36,960 bases of DNA from Lachnospiraceae bacterium (lineage in GTDB: Bacteria; Bacillota; Clostridia; Lachnospirales; Lachnospiraceae). Positions within the stretch are counted from its first letter, which is position 1. The number at the start of each line of letters is the position of its first letter. Made by a program: the position numbers and the translations under genes. Of this stretch, positions 23,347 to 31,524 are shown one piece after another. The stretch lies in contig JAFVAO010000060.1 in the NCBI GenBank assembly GCA_017480445.1, forward strand, positions 1-36,960, given 5' to 3'. Below the pieces are notes generated by a model. The model saw nothing but the letters and a program-made list of their open reading frames with translations, was not told the origin of the DNA and did no database searches.

Positions 23347-26295
23347 ATGAATCAGGCAGAAAATGTGGCCGCGGTGGAGCGACTGGCGGCTTATGAAGTG
23401 ATCGAGAGCAGACCGATCAAGGATATCAACAGCATGAGCATGCTGCTGCGGCATAAAAAGACCGGCGCAAAGGTGGCGCTTTTGTTAAATGACGATGAAA
23501 ACAAGGTGTTTTACATCGGTTTTCGCACGCCGCCGTTTAATTCCACGGGCGTGCCGCATATTCTGGAGCACTCGGTGCTGTGCGGCTCGAAGGAGTTTCC
23601 GGTGAAGGATCCGTTTGTGGAACTGGTGAAAGGGTCGTTGAATACCTTCCTCAACGCCATGACGTATCCGGACAAGACGCTGTATCCGGTGGCGAGCTGC
23701 AACGATCAGGATTTTCAAAATCTGATGCACGTCTATCTGGACGCGGTGTTTTACCCGAATATCTACGGCAAGGAGGAGATCTTCCGGCAGGAGGGCTGGC
23801 ACTACGAGATGGAGGGCGAGGACGCGCCATTGACCATCAATGGTGTGGTCTATAATGAAATGAAGGGGGCGTATTCCTCGGCGGACGATGTGCTGGAGAC
23901 CGCCGTCATGAACGCACTCTATCCCCACACGGCGTACGGCGTGGATTCGGGCGGCAATCCGGATGTGATACCGGAGCTGACGTATGAGGAGTTTTTAAAT
24001 TTTCACCGCAGATATTATCATCCCTCCAACAGCTATATCTATCTGTACGGGGATATGGATATGGCGGAGAAGCTTGATTTCATAGACAAGCACTATCTGG
24101 GCGGGTTTGATGCGCTCGCAGTGGATTCCGCGGTGGAGGCAGAGGCCGATACGGATCGTCGCAGCGCGGCGCCCATTGTGAAGGAATATCCGCTGAACGA
24201 AGGGGAGAGTGCGGAGGAGAACACGTATCTGACGGTCAATTACGCAGTGGGAGACAGCACGGACAACGAATTGTGCATGGCATTCCAGATTCTGGACTAT
24301 GCGCTGTGTTCTGCGCCGGGGGCGCCGTTAAAGCAGGCGCTGGTGGATCGCGGAATCGGCAAGGACGTGTACAGTATCTTTGATGACGGCATCAGACAAC
24401 CCTATTTCGGCGTGGTGGCGAAGGGAACCACCACGGACAAACTGGATCTGTTCCTTTCGACCGTGCGGGAGGTGCTTGCGGGGATTGCCGCAGACGGGAT
24501 GGATGAGAAAGCCCTGCTGGCGGCACTCAATTATTATGAATTCAAGTATCGGGAGGCGGATTTCGGATCCTATCCCAAGGGACTGATGTACGGTCTGCAG
24601 ATGCTGGACAGCTGGCTCTATGATGAGCACAAGCCGTTTGTGCACATTGAGATGCTGGCGGTATTCGAGAAGCTGCGCAGCAAAGTGGGGAGCGATTATT
24701 ATGTGGAGCTGATCCGCAGATGGCTCCTGGAAAATACGCATTACAGTGTTGTGGTGTTAAAGCCCGTGGAAGGGCTTTTGGAGAAGCAGGAGGCGGCGCT
24801 GGCAGAGCGTCTGGCGCGGAAGAAAGCGGCGATGTCTCCGGAGGAGAAGCAGGAGATTTTCACGATGATGGATCGCCTGGAGGCCTTTCGCGAGACGGAG
24901 GACGCGCCGGAGGATCTGGCGAAGATCCCGCTGTTAAAGCGGGAGGATCTGAAAAAAGAGGCCAGTCTGCCCGTGTACGAAGAGCGTATGCTCGGGGAGA
25001 CCAGGCTGCTCTATCACAATCTGTTTACCATCGGTATCGGTTATCTGAGATTGATCTTCTCGGTGGACGACATTCCGGAGGAGTATTTTGGTTATATCGC
25101 GATCCTGAAAGGGTGTCTGGGGCTGTTGAACACGGCATCGCACAGCTACGGGGATCTGTTCAATGAAATGAATCTGGTTACCGGCGGTATGGCGGCGGTG
25201 AACAATGTCTACAGCGAGGTGAAGGACGCCAATCGCTGCAAGGTGACACTGGAATTAAAGACCAAGGCATTCTACGACAATCTGGGCAAGGCGGTGGAGC
25301 TGATGCAGGAGGTCATGCTCACCAGCGATTTCACAGATGCCAAGCGGCTGAAAGAGATCCTCTCGGAGGCCAAATCCCGCATGCAGGCGCAAATGATGTC
25401 GGGCGGGCACAGCGTGGCTGCGGGCAGAGCACTGTCCTACGGCAGCGTGTCCGGCGCGCTCAGCGAGGTGTTGTCCGGGGTGCCGTTTTACCGGCTGGTG
25501 GCGCGCTATGAGGAGCAGTTCGACACACTGCAGGGCGCGCTTGCGGACAAGCTGGTACAGCTCGCGAAAATGATCTTCCGGCCGGAAAACCTTCTGGTGG
25601 ATTTCGTGGGGGATGAACAGGCGCTGGCGCCGCTTGCGCAGGCGGTGGCATCCATGCGTGCACAGCTGTATACAGAGCCGGTGCAGAAAGCGTCCTACAG
25701 ACCGGTACCTGTGCGGCAGAATGAGGGCTTTATGACTGCGGGACAGATCCAGTATGTGTGCCGCGCGGGGAATTTCCGGAAGCAGGGGCTTGCCTATACC
25801 GGCGCACTGCGTGTGCTGAAGGTGATGCTGGGCTATGAATATCTGTGGATGAATGTGCGAGTGAAGGGCGGCGCATACGGCTGTATGTGCAAGTTCGGCA
25901 GGACGGGTGAAAGTTATTTTGTATCATACAGAGATCCGAACCTGCAAAAGACACTCGATGTGTTCGAGGCAGCGGCGGATACGATCGCTTCCTATGAGGC
26001 GGATGAGCGCACGATGACGCAGTATATCATCGGTGCCGTCAGCGATATGGATGTGCCGATGACGCCGGCGACCAAAGGACTCTTCGGACTGAACGCCTAT
26101 ATGACAGGGCTGGATGACGCCTGGATTCAGAAGGAGCGGGAGGAGGTGCTCACGGCGACGGCGGAGGATATCCGGAGCCTTGCCGCGCATGTTCGCGCGT
26201 TTATGCAGGACGACCAGTTGTGCGTAGTGGGCAATGCGGTGCGTTTGAAACAGGATGAGAAAATTTTTGCAAAATTGGAGAACCTATTCGCCTGA
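23347..26295 (+). CDS. PreP/Cym1-type M16C zinc metallopeptidase
   Basis: 982 aa from the ATG at 23347 (AGGTG about 10 nt upstream; a TTG at 23305 overlapping the previous stop is the alternative). The inverted zinc motif is H71-x-x-E74-H75 (HILEHSVLCGS), and the distal zinc ligand is E171 in VVYNEMKGAYSS. FYIGFRTPP-NSTGVPH and FPVKDPF-EL-KGSLNTFLNAMTYPDKT (split) are hallmarks of the presequence-protease branch. The full two-lobed length of nearly 1000 residues, in which halves joined by a hinge close around the peptide, is retained. These enzymes degrade unstructured peptides up to about 70 residues; in bacteria they are cytosolic or exported by unknown means. There is no signal peptide. 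The likely role is peptide clearance. Confidence 0.92.
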   Translation: MNQAENVAAVERLAAYEVIESRPIKDINSMSMLLRHKKTGAKVALLLNDDENKVFYIGFRTPPFNSTGVPHILEHSVLCGSKEFPVKDPFVELVKGSLNTFLNAMTYPDKTLYPVASCNDQDFQNLMHVYLDAVFYPNIYGKEEIFRQEGWHYEMEGEDAPLTINGVVYNEMKGAYSSADDVLETAVMNALYPHTAYGVDSGGNPDVIPELTYEEFLNFHRRYYHPSNSYIYLYGDMDMAEKLDFIDKHYLGGFDALAVDSAVEAEADTDRRSAAPIVKEYPLNEGESAEENTYLTVNYAVGDSTDNELCMAFQILDYALCSAPGAPLKQALVDRGIGKDVYSIFDDGIRQPYFGVVAKGTTTDKLDLFLSTVREVLAGIAADGMDEKALLAALNYYEFKYREADFGSYPKGLMYGLQMLDSWLYDEHKPFVHIEMLAVFEKLRSKVGSDYYVELIRRWLLENTHYSVVVLKPVEGLLEKQEAALAERLARKKAAMSPEEKQEIFTMMDRLEAFRETEDAPEDLAKIPLLKREDLKKEASLPVYEERMLGETRLLYHNLFTIGIGYLRLIFSVDDIPEEYFGYIAILKGCLGLLNTASHSYGDLFNEMNLVTGGMAAVNNVYSEVKDANRCKVTLELKTKAFYDNLGKAVELMQEVMLTSDFTDAKRLKEILSEAKSRMQAQMMSGGHSVAAGRALSYGSVSGALSEVLSGVPFYRLVARYEEQFDTLQGALADKLVQLAKMIFRPENLLVDFVGDEQALAPLAQAVASMRAQLYTEPVQKASYRPVPVRQNEGFMTAGQIQYVCRAGNFRKQGLAYTGALRVLKVMLGYEYLWMNVRVKGGAYGCMCKFGRTGESYFVSYRDPNLQKTLDVFEAAADTIASYEADERTMTQYIIGAVSDMDVPMTPATKGLFGLNAYMTGLDDAWIQKEREEVLTATAEDIRSLAAHVRAFMQDDQLCVVGNAVRLKQDEKIFAKLENLFA

Positions 26296-26342
26296 GTATT
26301 CGTCTGATAGAGTATAGAAAACAAACTGAGGGAGGTTTGGTT

Positions 26343-27527
26343 ATGAAGAAAGTGATGAAGAAATGGGAAAAGAATGTTCTGGGAATCGGACTGAGTGCCG
26401 CGCTGCTGCTCAGTATGACGGCGTGCGGAAGCGCAGACACAAGCAGTGACAACGGTCGGCCAACCGCATTTTACAATGCAGAGTCAAGTGGTGCCAGCGT
26501 GAACAAGTCCGCGTCCGTCGACTACGGCTATGATGCCGTGGCGGAGGAGAGCTTTTACGGCAATGGTGATTTGGCGGACAATATGACGTCGGGCAATATA
26601 TCGACTGCCGGTTCCGGCACCACCGGCGATGTGTCGTCCAACCGCAAGCTGATCCGCAATGTCAGCATGAGTGTGGAGACGTTGGAGTTCGATGCGTTCC
26701 TTACGTCTGTGGAGGCGCAGGTGAAGACACTGGGCGGCTACATTGAGAGTATGGACACGCACAATGGCAGCAAATATGATACGTATGCATCCTCGAGATA
26801 TTCGAGCCTGACTTTGCGTCTGCCCAAGCAGAAGACGGATGATTTCCTGAACGCAGTTGCGGAGTCCGGCAATGTGACGAGCAAGTCGGAGAATGTGGAG
26901 GACGTGACGCTGGAATACGTCGATATGGAGAGCCACAAAAAGACGCTTGAGACTGAGCAGGAGCGCCTGATGGCACTGCTGGAGCAGGCGGAGTCACTGG
27001 AGGATATCCTTACGCTGGAGAAGTATCTGTCCGACGTGCGCTACCAGCTGGAGAGAATGGAATCGCAGCTGCGCACCTATGACAATCTGGTGGACTATAC
27101 CACGGTACATATGTATATCACCGAGGTGAAGGAGCTGACGCCGGAACCGCCTGAGGAGGAAGAGACGCCCGGGCAGAGACTGGTGAACGGATTTATGGAG
27201 AGTCTGGAGGATGTGAAGGACGGCCTGATCGACTTCGGTATTTGGTTTGTAGTGCATATCCCGTATCTGGTAGTATGGGCGGTGGTGATTCTGCTCATTG
27301 TGCTCGTGATCAAAGCCATTGTGAGAAGCAGTGTGAAGAAGAGTCAGGCACGCAAGGAGCAGCGATTACAGCAAAAGCAGGAGGCGGCCGCAAGGGCAGC
27401 GATGCAGCAGGGCCAGATGGCGCCGCAGGGACCGCAGAACCAGCCGGTACCGCCAATGCAGCAAGGACAGCCGGCACAGCAGGGCCAGCCGGCGCCGCAG
27501 AATCAGCAGAACCAACCAAGGAAGTAA
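26343..27527 (+). CDS. DUF4349 membrane-anchored lipoprotein
   Basis: 394 aa from the ATG at 26343 (GGAGG at 26331-26335, spacing 7). A lipoprotein signal ends at LLLSMTACGS, so the Cys at about residue 28 would be lipidated after export. The DUF4349 core (RKLIRNVSMSVETLEFDAFL to VHMYITEVKEL) includes a coiled coil of about 60 residues (KKTLETEQERLMALLEQAE). A C-terminal transmembrane helix (YLVVWAVVILLIVLVIKAIV) is followed by a basic stretch and a Gln/Pro/Gly-rich repetitive tail (QQGQ, PQNQQNQP) in the cytoplasm. DUF4349 proteins are of unknown function. The gene lies between a protease and era, four nt before era. Confidence 0.85.
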   Translation: MKKVMKKWEKNVLGIGLSAALLLSMTACGSADTSSDNGRPTAFYNAESSGASVNKSASVDYGYDAVAEESFYGNGDLADNMTSGNISTAGSGTTGDVSSNRKLIRNVSMSVETLEFDAFLTSVEAQVKTLGGYIESMDTHNGSKYDTYASSRYSSLTLRLPKQKTDDFLNAVAESGNVTSKSENVEDVTLEYVDMESHKKTLETEQERLMALLEQAESLEDILTLEKYLSDVRYQLERMESQLRTYDNLVDYTTVHMYITEVKELTPEPPEEEETPGQRLVNGFMESLEDVKDGLIDFGIWFVVHIPYLVVWAVVILLIVLVIKAIVRSSVKKSQARKEQRLQQKQEAAARAAMQQGQMAPQGPQNQPVPPMQQGQPAQQGQPAPQNQQNQPRK

Positions 27528-27531
27528 GACA

Positions 27532-28470
27532 ATGAGTGAAGAGAGACAGTTTCCATCCGGAAAACAGTTTAAATCCGGGTTTGTCACACTGATCGGCAGA
27601 CCCAATGTGGGAAAATCCACCCTGATGAATCATTTGATCGGGCAGAAGATCGCAATTACCTCGAAGAAGCCGCAGACCACACGCAACCGGATACAGACGG
27701 TGCTGACGACGGATGAGGCACAGATCGTATTCCTGGATACGCCGGGCATCCACAAGGCGAAAAATAAGCTGGGCGACTACATGGTACATGTGGCTGAGCG
27801 GACGCTGGACGAGGTGGATGTAGTGCTCTGGCTGGTGGAGCCGACGAATTTTATCGGCGCGGGAGAGCGGCATATCATAGAGCAGCTGCGGGGCTCCAGG
27901 ACGCCGGTCATTCTGGTGATCAACAAGATCGACACGGTGAAACGGGAAGAGGTATTCTCCTACATCGATGTATATCGGAAGGAAATGGATTTCCAGGAGA
28001 TCGTGCCGGTGTCCGCGGTCAAGGGGGACAATCTGGAGGAGCTGGTGCAATGTATTGTTAAGTATCTGCCGTACGGAGAGGCTTTCTATGATGAGGACAC
28101 GATCACGGATCAGCCCATGCGGCAGATTGTGGCAGAGCTCATTCGCGAGAAAGCGCTCCGGCTACTGGAGGACGAGATTCCGCACGGGATTGCGGTCACC
28201 ATCGAGCGCATGCAGGAGAAAGGCAATATCTGCCATATCGACGCGATGATCGTCTGCGAGCGGGATTCCCACAAGGGGATCATCATCGGCAAGGGCGGTC
28301 AGATGCTCAAGCGCATCGGGTCCAAGGCGCGGCCGGATATCGAGGATCTGTTGGAAATGCAGGTCAATCTGCAGCTCTGGGTGAAGGTGAAGAAGGATTG
28401 GCGGGACAGTGATTTCCTGCTGAAAAATTTTGGATATCACCCGCAGGATGTCGGGAGCCCGAATAAATAA
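27532..28470 (+). CDS. era: GTPase Era, ribosome assembly factor
   Basis: 312 aa. The GTPase motifs are G1 GRPNVGKST, G2 Thr in KKPQTTRNRI, G3 DTPGIHKAK, G4 NKID and G5 VSAVKGDN. The C-terminal KH domain has the IIIGKGGQMLKRIGSKARPD signature. Era binds the 3' end of 16S rRNA and checks 30S maturation. The SD AAGGAAG (27518-27524) is within the end of the lipoprotein gene, and only 4 nt separate the frames. The order era, yqzL, recO matches Bacillus and other Firmicutes. Confidence 0.97.
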   Translation: MSEERQFPSGKQFKSGFVTLIGRPNVGKSTLMNHLIGQKIAITSKKPQTTRNRIQTVLTTDEAQIVFLDTPGIHKAKNKLGDYMVHVAERTLDEVDVVLWLVEPTNFIGAGERHIIEQLRGSRTPVILVINKIDTVKREEVFSYIDVYRKEMDFQEIVPVSAVKGDNLEELVQCIVKYLPYGEAFYDEDTITDQPMRQIVAELIREKALRLLEDEIPHGIAVTIERMQEKGNICHIDAMIVCERDSHKGIIIGKGGQMLKRIGSKARPDIEDLLEMQVNLQLWVKVKKDWRDSDFLLKNFGYHPQDVGSPNK

Positions 28471-28484
28471 AAACAAATTGCAGA

Positions 28485-28515
28485 CCCTATCTGTATACGA
28501 TACGCAGACAGGGGG
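28485..28515 (+). promoter_or_regulatory. Hairpin masking the yqzL ribosome binding site
   Basis: CCCTATCTG (28485-28493) pairs with CAGACAGGG (28505-28513, one mismatch); inside, GTAT and ATAC can also pair around ACG. The right arm runs into AGGGGG (28510-28515), the SD site of yqzL, so folding would limit translation. The regulatory role is inferred. Confidence 0.4.
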
Positions 28516-28523
28516 ATGCACAG

Positions 28524-28721
28524 ATGGGGACAAAAAGCACCTGGAAACAATTCGAGACAACGGGAAAAGTAGAAGATTATCTGAATTATAAGTCAACGGT
28601 CAGCCAGCGGCCCGAAGCAGTCGCTGGCTGTAAGTCCGATTATCGGGGAAGGGAGACGTATGCAGGAATATATCAACGTGACGGGAATGATCCTAAAGCA
28701 GTCTCCCATGGGCGAATATGA
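28524..28721 (+). CDS. yqzL: YqzL-family small protein
   Basis: 65 aa. The signature W--FETTGKVEDYLNYK (residues 7-23) matches YqzL, which sits between era and recO in Bacillus, as here. AGGGGG (28510-28515) lies 8 nt before the ATG. The Bacillus protein is about 47 aa; this frame is longer and its last 20 codons overlap the start of recO by 62 nt in another frame. The tail (YAGIYQRDGNDPKAVSHGRI) is thus either real, with dual coding, or an accident of frame. Function unknown; conserved placement suggests a link to ribosome assembly or repair. Confidence 0.7.
   Translation: MGTKSTWKQFETTGKVEDYLNYKSTVSQRPEAVAGCKSDYRGRETYAGIYQRDGNDPKAVSHGRI
28601..28630 (+). promoter_or_regulatory. GC-rich hairpin upstream of recO
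   Basis: CAGCCAGCG (28601-28609) and CGCTGGCTG (28622-28630) are perfect 9-bp arms with a 12-nt loop, inside yqzL and 30 nt before the recO ATG. No T run follows, so it is more likely an mRNA structure or attenuation point than a terminator. Confidence 0.45.
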
Positions 28722-29310
28722 CCGGCGCGTGTGTATTCTGACAAAGGAGTGCGGGAAGGTTTCCGCCTTTGCCAAGGGCGCGCGCAAGCCCGGGAACCGG
28801 CTGACGGCGGCTACCAATTTATTTGCCTTCGGCACCTTCAAGCTGTATGTGGGCAGGAATTCCTATACGATGACGGACGCGGAGATCAGCAATTATTTTG
28901 CGGATCTGATGAAGGATTATGTGGGGGCATGCTATGGCATGTACTTTCTGGAAGTGGCGGATTATTATACCAGAGAAAACAATGATGAGCGGGAGATGTT
29001 AAAGCTTTTGTACCAGTCGCTGCGGGCGCTTTGCACGGACGCGCTGCCCAATGCGTTGGTGCGCTGTGTCTATGAGCTGAAGGCGATTGTGGTGAACGGA
29101 GAGTTCCCCGGTGTGCCAGGCGACCGGCAATATCTGGAGTCGACCGTGTACGCGATACAGTATATTGCCGCAAGCCCGGTGGAGAAGCTGTACACCTTTT
29201 CGGTGACAGAGGAGGTGCTGCGCGAACTGACACATGTGGCGCACCTGTATATGGAGCGCTTTCTGCATCATGATTTTAAAAGTCTTGAAATACTGAAAAC
29301 ACTGTGGTAG
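28660..29310 (+). CDS. recO: DNA repair protein RecO, short form without zinc finger
   Basis: 216 aa (many Firmicute RecO proteins are about 240-255). The N-terminal OB fold begins VTGMILKQSPMGEYDRRVCILTKE, with the typical AKGARKPGNRLTAATNLF basic loop, then a helical domain. RecO loads RecA onto SSB-coated DNA and anneals strands, with RecR, in gap repair. The expected CxxC---CxxC zinc module after GE-P is missing: NGEFPGVPGDRQYLEST jumps straight to the last helices, explaining the reduced length. The SD AAGGGAG (about 28649-28655) supports the start. Upstream yqzL overlaps it. Confidence 0.9.
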   Translation: MQEYINVTGMILKQSPMGEYDRRVCILTKECGKVSAFAKGARKPGNRLTAATNLFAFGTFKLYVGRNSYTMTDAEISNYFADLMKDYVGACYGMYFLEVADYYTRENNDEREMLKLLYQSLRALCTDALPNALVRCVYELKAIVVNGEFPGVPGDRQYLESTVYAIQYIAASPVEKLYTFSVTEEVLRELTHVAHLYMERFLHHDFKSLEILKTLW

Positions 29311-29313
29311 AAT
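29285..29313 (+). promoter_or_regulatory. Promoter inside the 3' end of recO
   Basis: TTGAAA (29285-29290), 17 nt, TAGAAT (29308-29313), with TG at 29305-29306 making an extended -10. The -10 includes the recO stop codon TAG. It would drive the following lipoprotein gene and perhaps glyQS from about 29320. Confidence 0.65.
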
Positions 29314-29360
29314 TTGATATGTCTGTTGGCGTACTGTGAAATTGGTGTAGGAGAGAGTGG

Positions 29361-30002
29361 ATGGCAAAGTTACATATTTCCAAAATGATGATAGGGCTAT
29401 TTTTGGGAATTGCGCTCAGCGCAGGGTGTGGCAGTACAGCCTCCGTTCCGGACATCATCGAGCAAAACAGCCTGATCATGGACAAAGAAGGGCATTTGAC
29501 AGCACATATTGTGGATGTGTTTGACAAGGATTATTACGATCTGGAGGGGCTAAAGAAGATGGCGCAGGAAGAAGTGGACGCCTATCTTCAGGCACATGCC
29601 GATCAGGGACAGACAGTCTCCATCAGCCGTGTGGAAAAGGTGGAGGGACATGACGAGGCGGTGGTTGTCACGTATGAGTTTGCCGATGCGGCAAGCTTTG
29701 CGGCGTTCACCGACAAGACGTGTTTTTACGGTACGGCGGAGCAGGCGCAGGCAGCAGGCATAGATCCGGCGGCGTCTGGGCGGATGCTGCGCAGCGCGGA
29801 CGGAAACGAGCGCATCGCGGCGGGGGAGCTGCTGACCGGTCAGCAGTATGTGTTGCTTGTGTCGGATCATACGAAGGTGTATTGCCCGTACAGGGTACTG
29901 TATATCAGTGAGCAGGCACAGATTGCGGAGGATGGCAGTGTCGATACCACGGGCGTAGCGCCGGAGGAATATCCGGTGGTGATCGTCCTGGATCAAACCT
30001 GA
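29361..30002 (+). CDS. Uncharacterised lipoprotein, 213 aa
   Basis: 213 aa. A type II signal peptide ([20 protein letters not shown]) ends in the lipobox LSAGC, so Cys23 would be lipidated and the protein held on the outer face of the membrane. The mature part is acidic, alternating helices and strands ([40 protein letters not shown]), with the end reading [16 protein letters not shown] do not recognise a named domain. The SD GGAGAG is just upstream, and a strong promoter overlaps the end of recO. glyQS starts 49 nt downstream with no terminator between. Confidence 0.82.
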   Translation: MAKLHISKMMIGLFLGIALSAGCGSTASVPDIIEQNSLIMDKEGHLTAHIVDVFDKDYYDLEGLKKMAQEEVDAYLQAHADQGQTVSISRVEKVEGHDEAVVVTYEFADAASFAAFTDKTCFYGTAEQAQAAGIDPAASGRMLRSADGNERIAAGELLTGQQYVLLVSDHTKVYCPYRVLYISEQAQIAEDGSVDTTGVAPEEYPVVIVLDQT

Positions 30003-30051
30003 TGTATCCGGATGCATCGCGCGGCGAAAACTGGAAAGAGAGGAAGAAAAA

Positions 30052-31440
30052 ATGGAGAAAACACTGGAGAAGATTGTGGCGTTGGCAAAAGCCAGAGGAT
30101 TTGTGTATCCCGGCTCGGAGATTTACGGAGGACTTGCCAATACCTGGGATTACGGCAATCTGGGGGTGGAGTTGAAGAATAATGTGAAAAAGGCCTGGTG
30201 GCAGAAATTTGTGCAGGAGAACCCTTACAACGTGGGCGTGGACTGTGCGATCCTGATGAATCCGCAGACATGGGTGGCCAGCGGCCATCTGGGCGGCTTC
30301 TCCGATCCGCTGATGGATTGTAAGGAGTGTCACGAGCGTTTCCGCGCAGATAAGCTGATCGAGGATTTCTGCGCAGACAACGGGATCGCGCTGGAGAGCA
30401 GCGTGGACGGCTGGACGCAGGAGCAGATGATGGAGTTTATCCGCGAGAAGCAGATTCCGTGTCCGTCCTGCGGCAAACATAATTTTACCGATATCCGTCA
30501 GTTCAACCTGATGTTTAAGACGTTCCAGGGCGTCACAGAGGATGCGAAGAATACGATTTATCTGAGACCGGAGACGGCGCAGGGTATCTTTGTGAATTTC
30601 AAAAATGTACAGAGAACATCCCGCAAGAAACTGCCTTTTGGTATTGCGCAGATCGGTAAATCCTTCCGCAACGAGATCAGCCCCGGAAACTTTACCTTCC
30701 GCACCAGAGAGTTCGAGCAGATGGAGCTGGAATTTTTCTGCAAGCCGGACACGGATCTGGAGTGGTTCGACTACTGGAGAAGCTTCTGCCGCAACTGGCT
30801 GTTGTCTCTGGGAATCAAGGAGGAGGAGATCCGGATGCGCGATCACGATCCGGAGGAGCTCTCCTTTTACAGCAAGGGCACCACGGACATCGAGTTCCTG
30901 TTCCCGTTCGGCTGGGGCGAGCTGTTGGGCATCGCGGACAGAACCTATTATGATCTGACGCAGCATGCCAACACCTCCGGCGAGGATCTGACGTATTTTG
31001 ATGATGAGACCAATGAAAAATATATCCCGTACGTGGTGGAGCCGTCGCTGGGCGCCGATCGTGTCGTGCTTGCATTTTTGTGCGCGGCGTACGATGAGGA
31101 AGAGCTCGAGGGCGGAGACATGCGTACCGTGCTTCGTTTCCATCCCGCGATTGCACCGGTGAAGATCGGTGTGCTGCCGCTGTCCAAGAAGTTGAACGAG
31201 GGCGCGGAGAAGATTTACGCGGAGCTGTCGAAGAAGTACAATTGTGAGTTTGATGACAGAGGAAATATCGGAAAGAGATATCGCCGTCAGGATGAGATCG
31301 GCACTCCTTTCTGTGTGACGTATGATTTTGATTCGGAGACGGATCAGTGTGTGACGGTTCGTTTCAGAGATTCCATGGAGCAGGAAAGAGTTGAAATCGC
31401 GAAATTGGATGCATATTTTGCCGATAAATTCGCATTTTAG
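30052..31440 (+). CDS. glyQS: Glycyl-tRNA synthetase, single-chain dimeric type
   Basis: 462 aa, the alpha2 type of Gram-positives and eukaryotes rather than the alpha2-beta2 enzyme. Class II core motif 2 is [20 protein letters not shown], motif 3 lies in [14 protein letters not shown], and a C-terminal anticodon-binding domain starts at [26 protein letters not shown] and [11 protein letters not shown] form a four-Cys zinc-like insertion. It charges tRNA-Gly in the cytosol. The SD GAGAGGAAG precedes the ATG. The 49-nt gap upstream is too short for a T-box riboswitch, unlike many Firmicute glyQS genes. Confidence 0.97.
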   Translation: MEKTLEKIVALAKARGFVYPGSEIYGGLANTWDYGNLGVELKNNVKKAWWQKFVQENPYNVGVDCAILMNPQTWVASGHLGGFSDPLMDCKECHERFRADKLIEDFCADNGIALESSVDGWTQEQMMEFIREKQIPCPSCGKHNFTDIRQFNLMFKTFQGVTEDAKNTIYLRPETAQGIFVNFKNVQRTSRKKLPFGIAQIGKSFRNEISPGNFTFRTREFEQMELEFFCKPDTDLEWFDYWRSFCRNWLLSLGIKEEEIRMRDHDPEELSFYSKGTTDIEFLFPFGWGELLGIADRTYYDLTQHANTSGEDLTYFDDETNEKYIPYVVEPSLGADRVVLAFLCAAYDEEELEGGDMRTVLRFHPAIAPVKIGVLPLSKKLNEGAEKIYAELSKKYNCEFDDRGNIGKRYRRQDEIGTPFCVTYDFDSETDQCVTVRFRDSMEQERVEIAKLDAYFADKFAF

Positions 31441-31447
31441 GAACGTC

Positions 31448-31477
31448 AGAGGGAGCAGAATTTTTCTGCTCTCTTTT
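31448..31477 (+). terminator. Intrinsic terminator after glyQS
   Basis: A stem of about 13 bp (31448-31460 with 31464-31476, two G-T wobbles) has the core GAGCAGAA/TTCTGCTC around a TTT loop and ends in TTTT. It is the first clear terminator downstream of the rhomboid-led run that starts at 21203. Confidence 0.85.
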
Positions 31478-31524
31478 CATGCGTTTTCCAATTGCCTGAT
31501 CCGGAGTACAGCAGGGGGATTTGA

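Noticed and set aside
30003-30051. T-box riboswitch before glyQS
   Set aside because: Only 49 nt separate it from the upstream gene and no T-box element or terminator/antiterminator pair is present; the same applies to alaS.
29905-31143. 412-codon open frame on the minus strand opposite the lipoprotein and glyQS genes
   Set aside because: It mirrors the codon bias of glyQS, has no SD or recognisable domain, and glyQS motifs are unambiguous; it is an antisense shadow.
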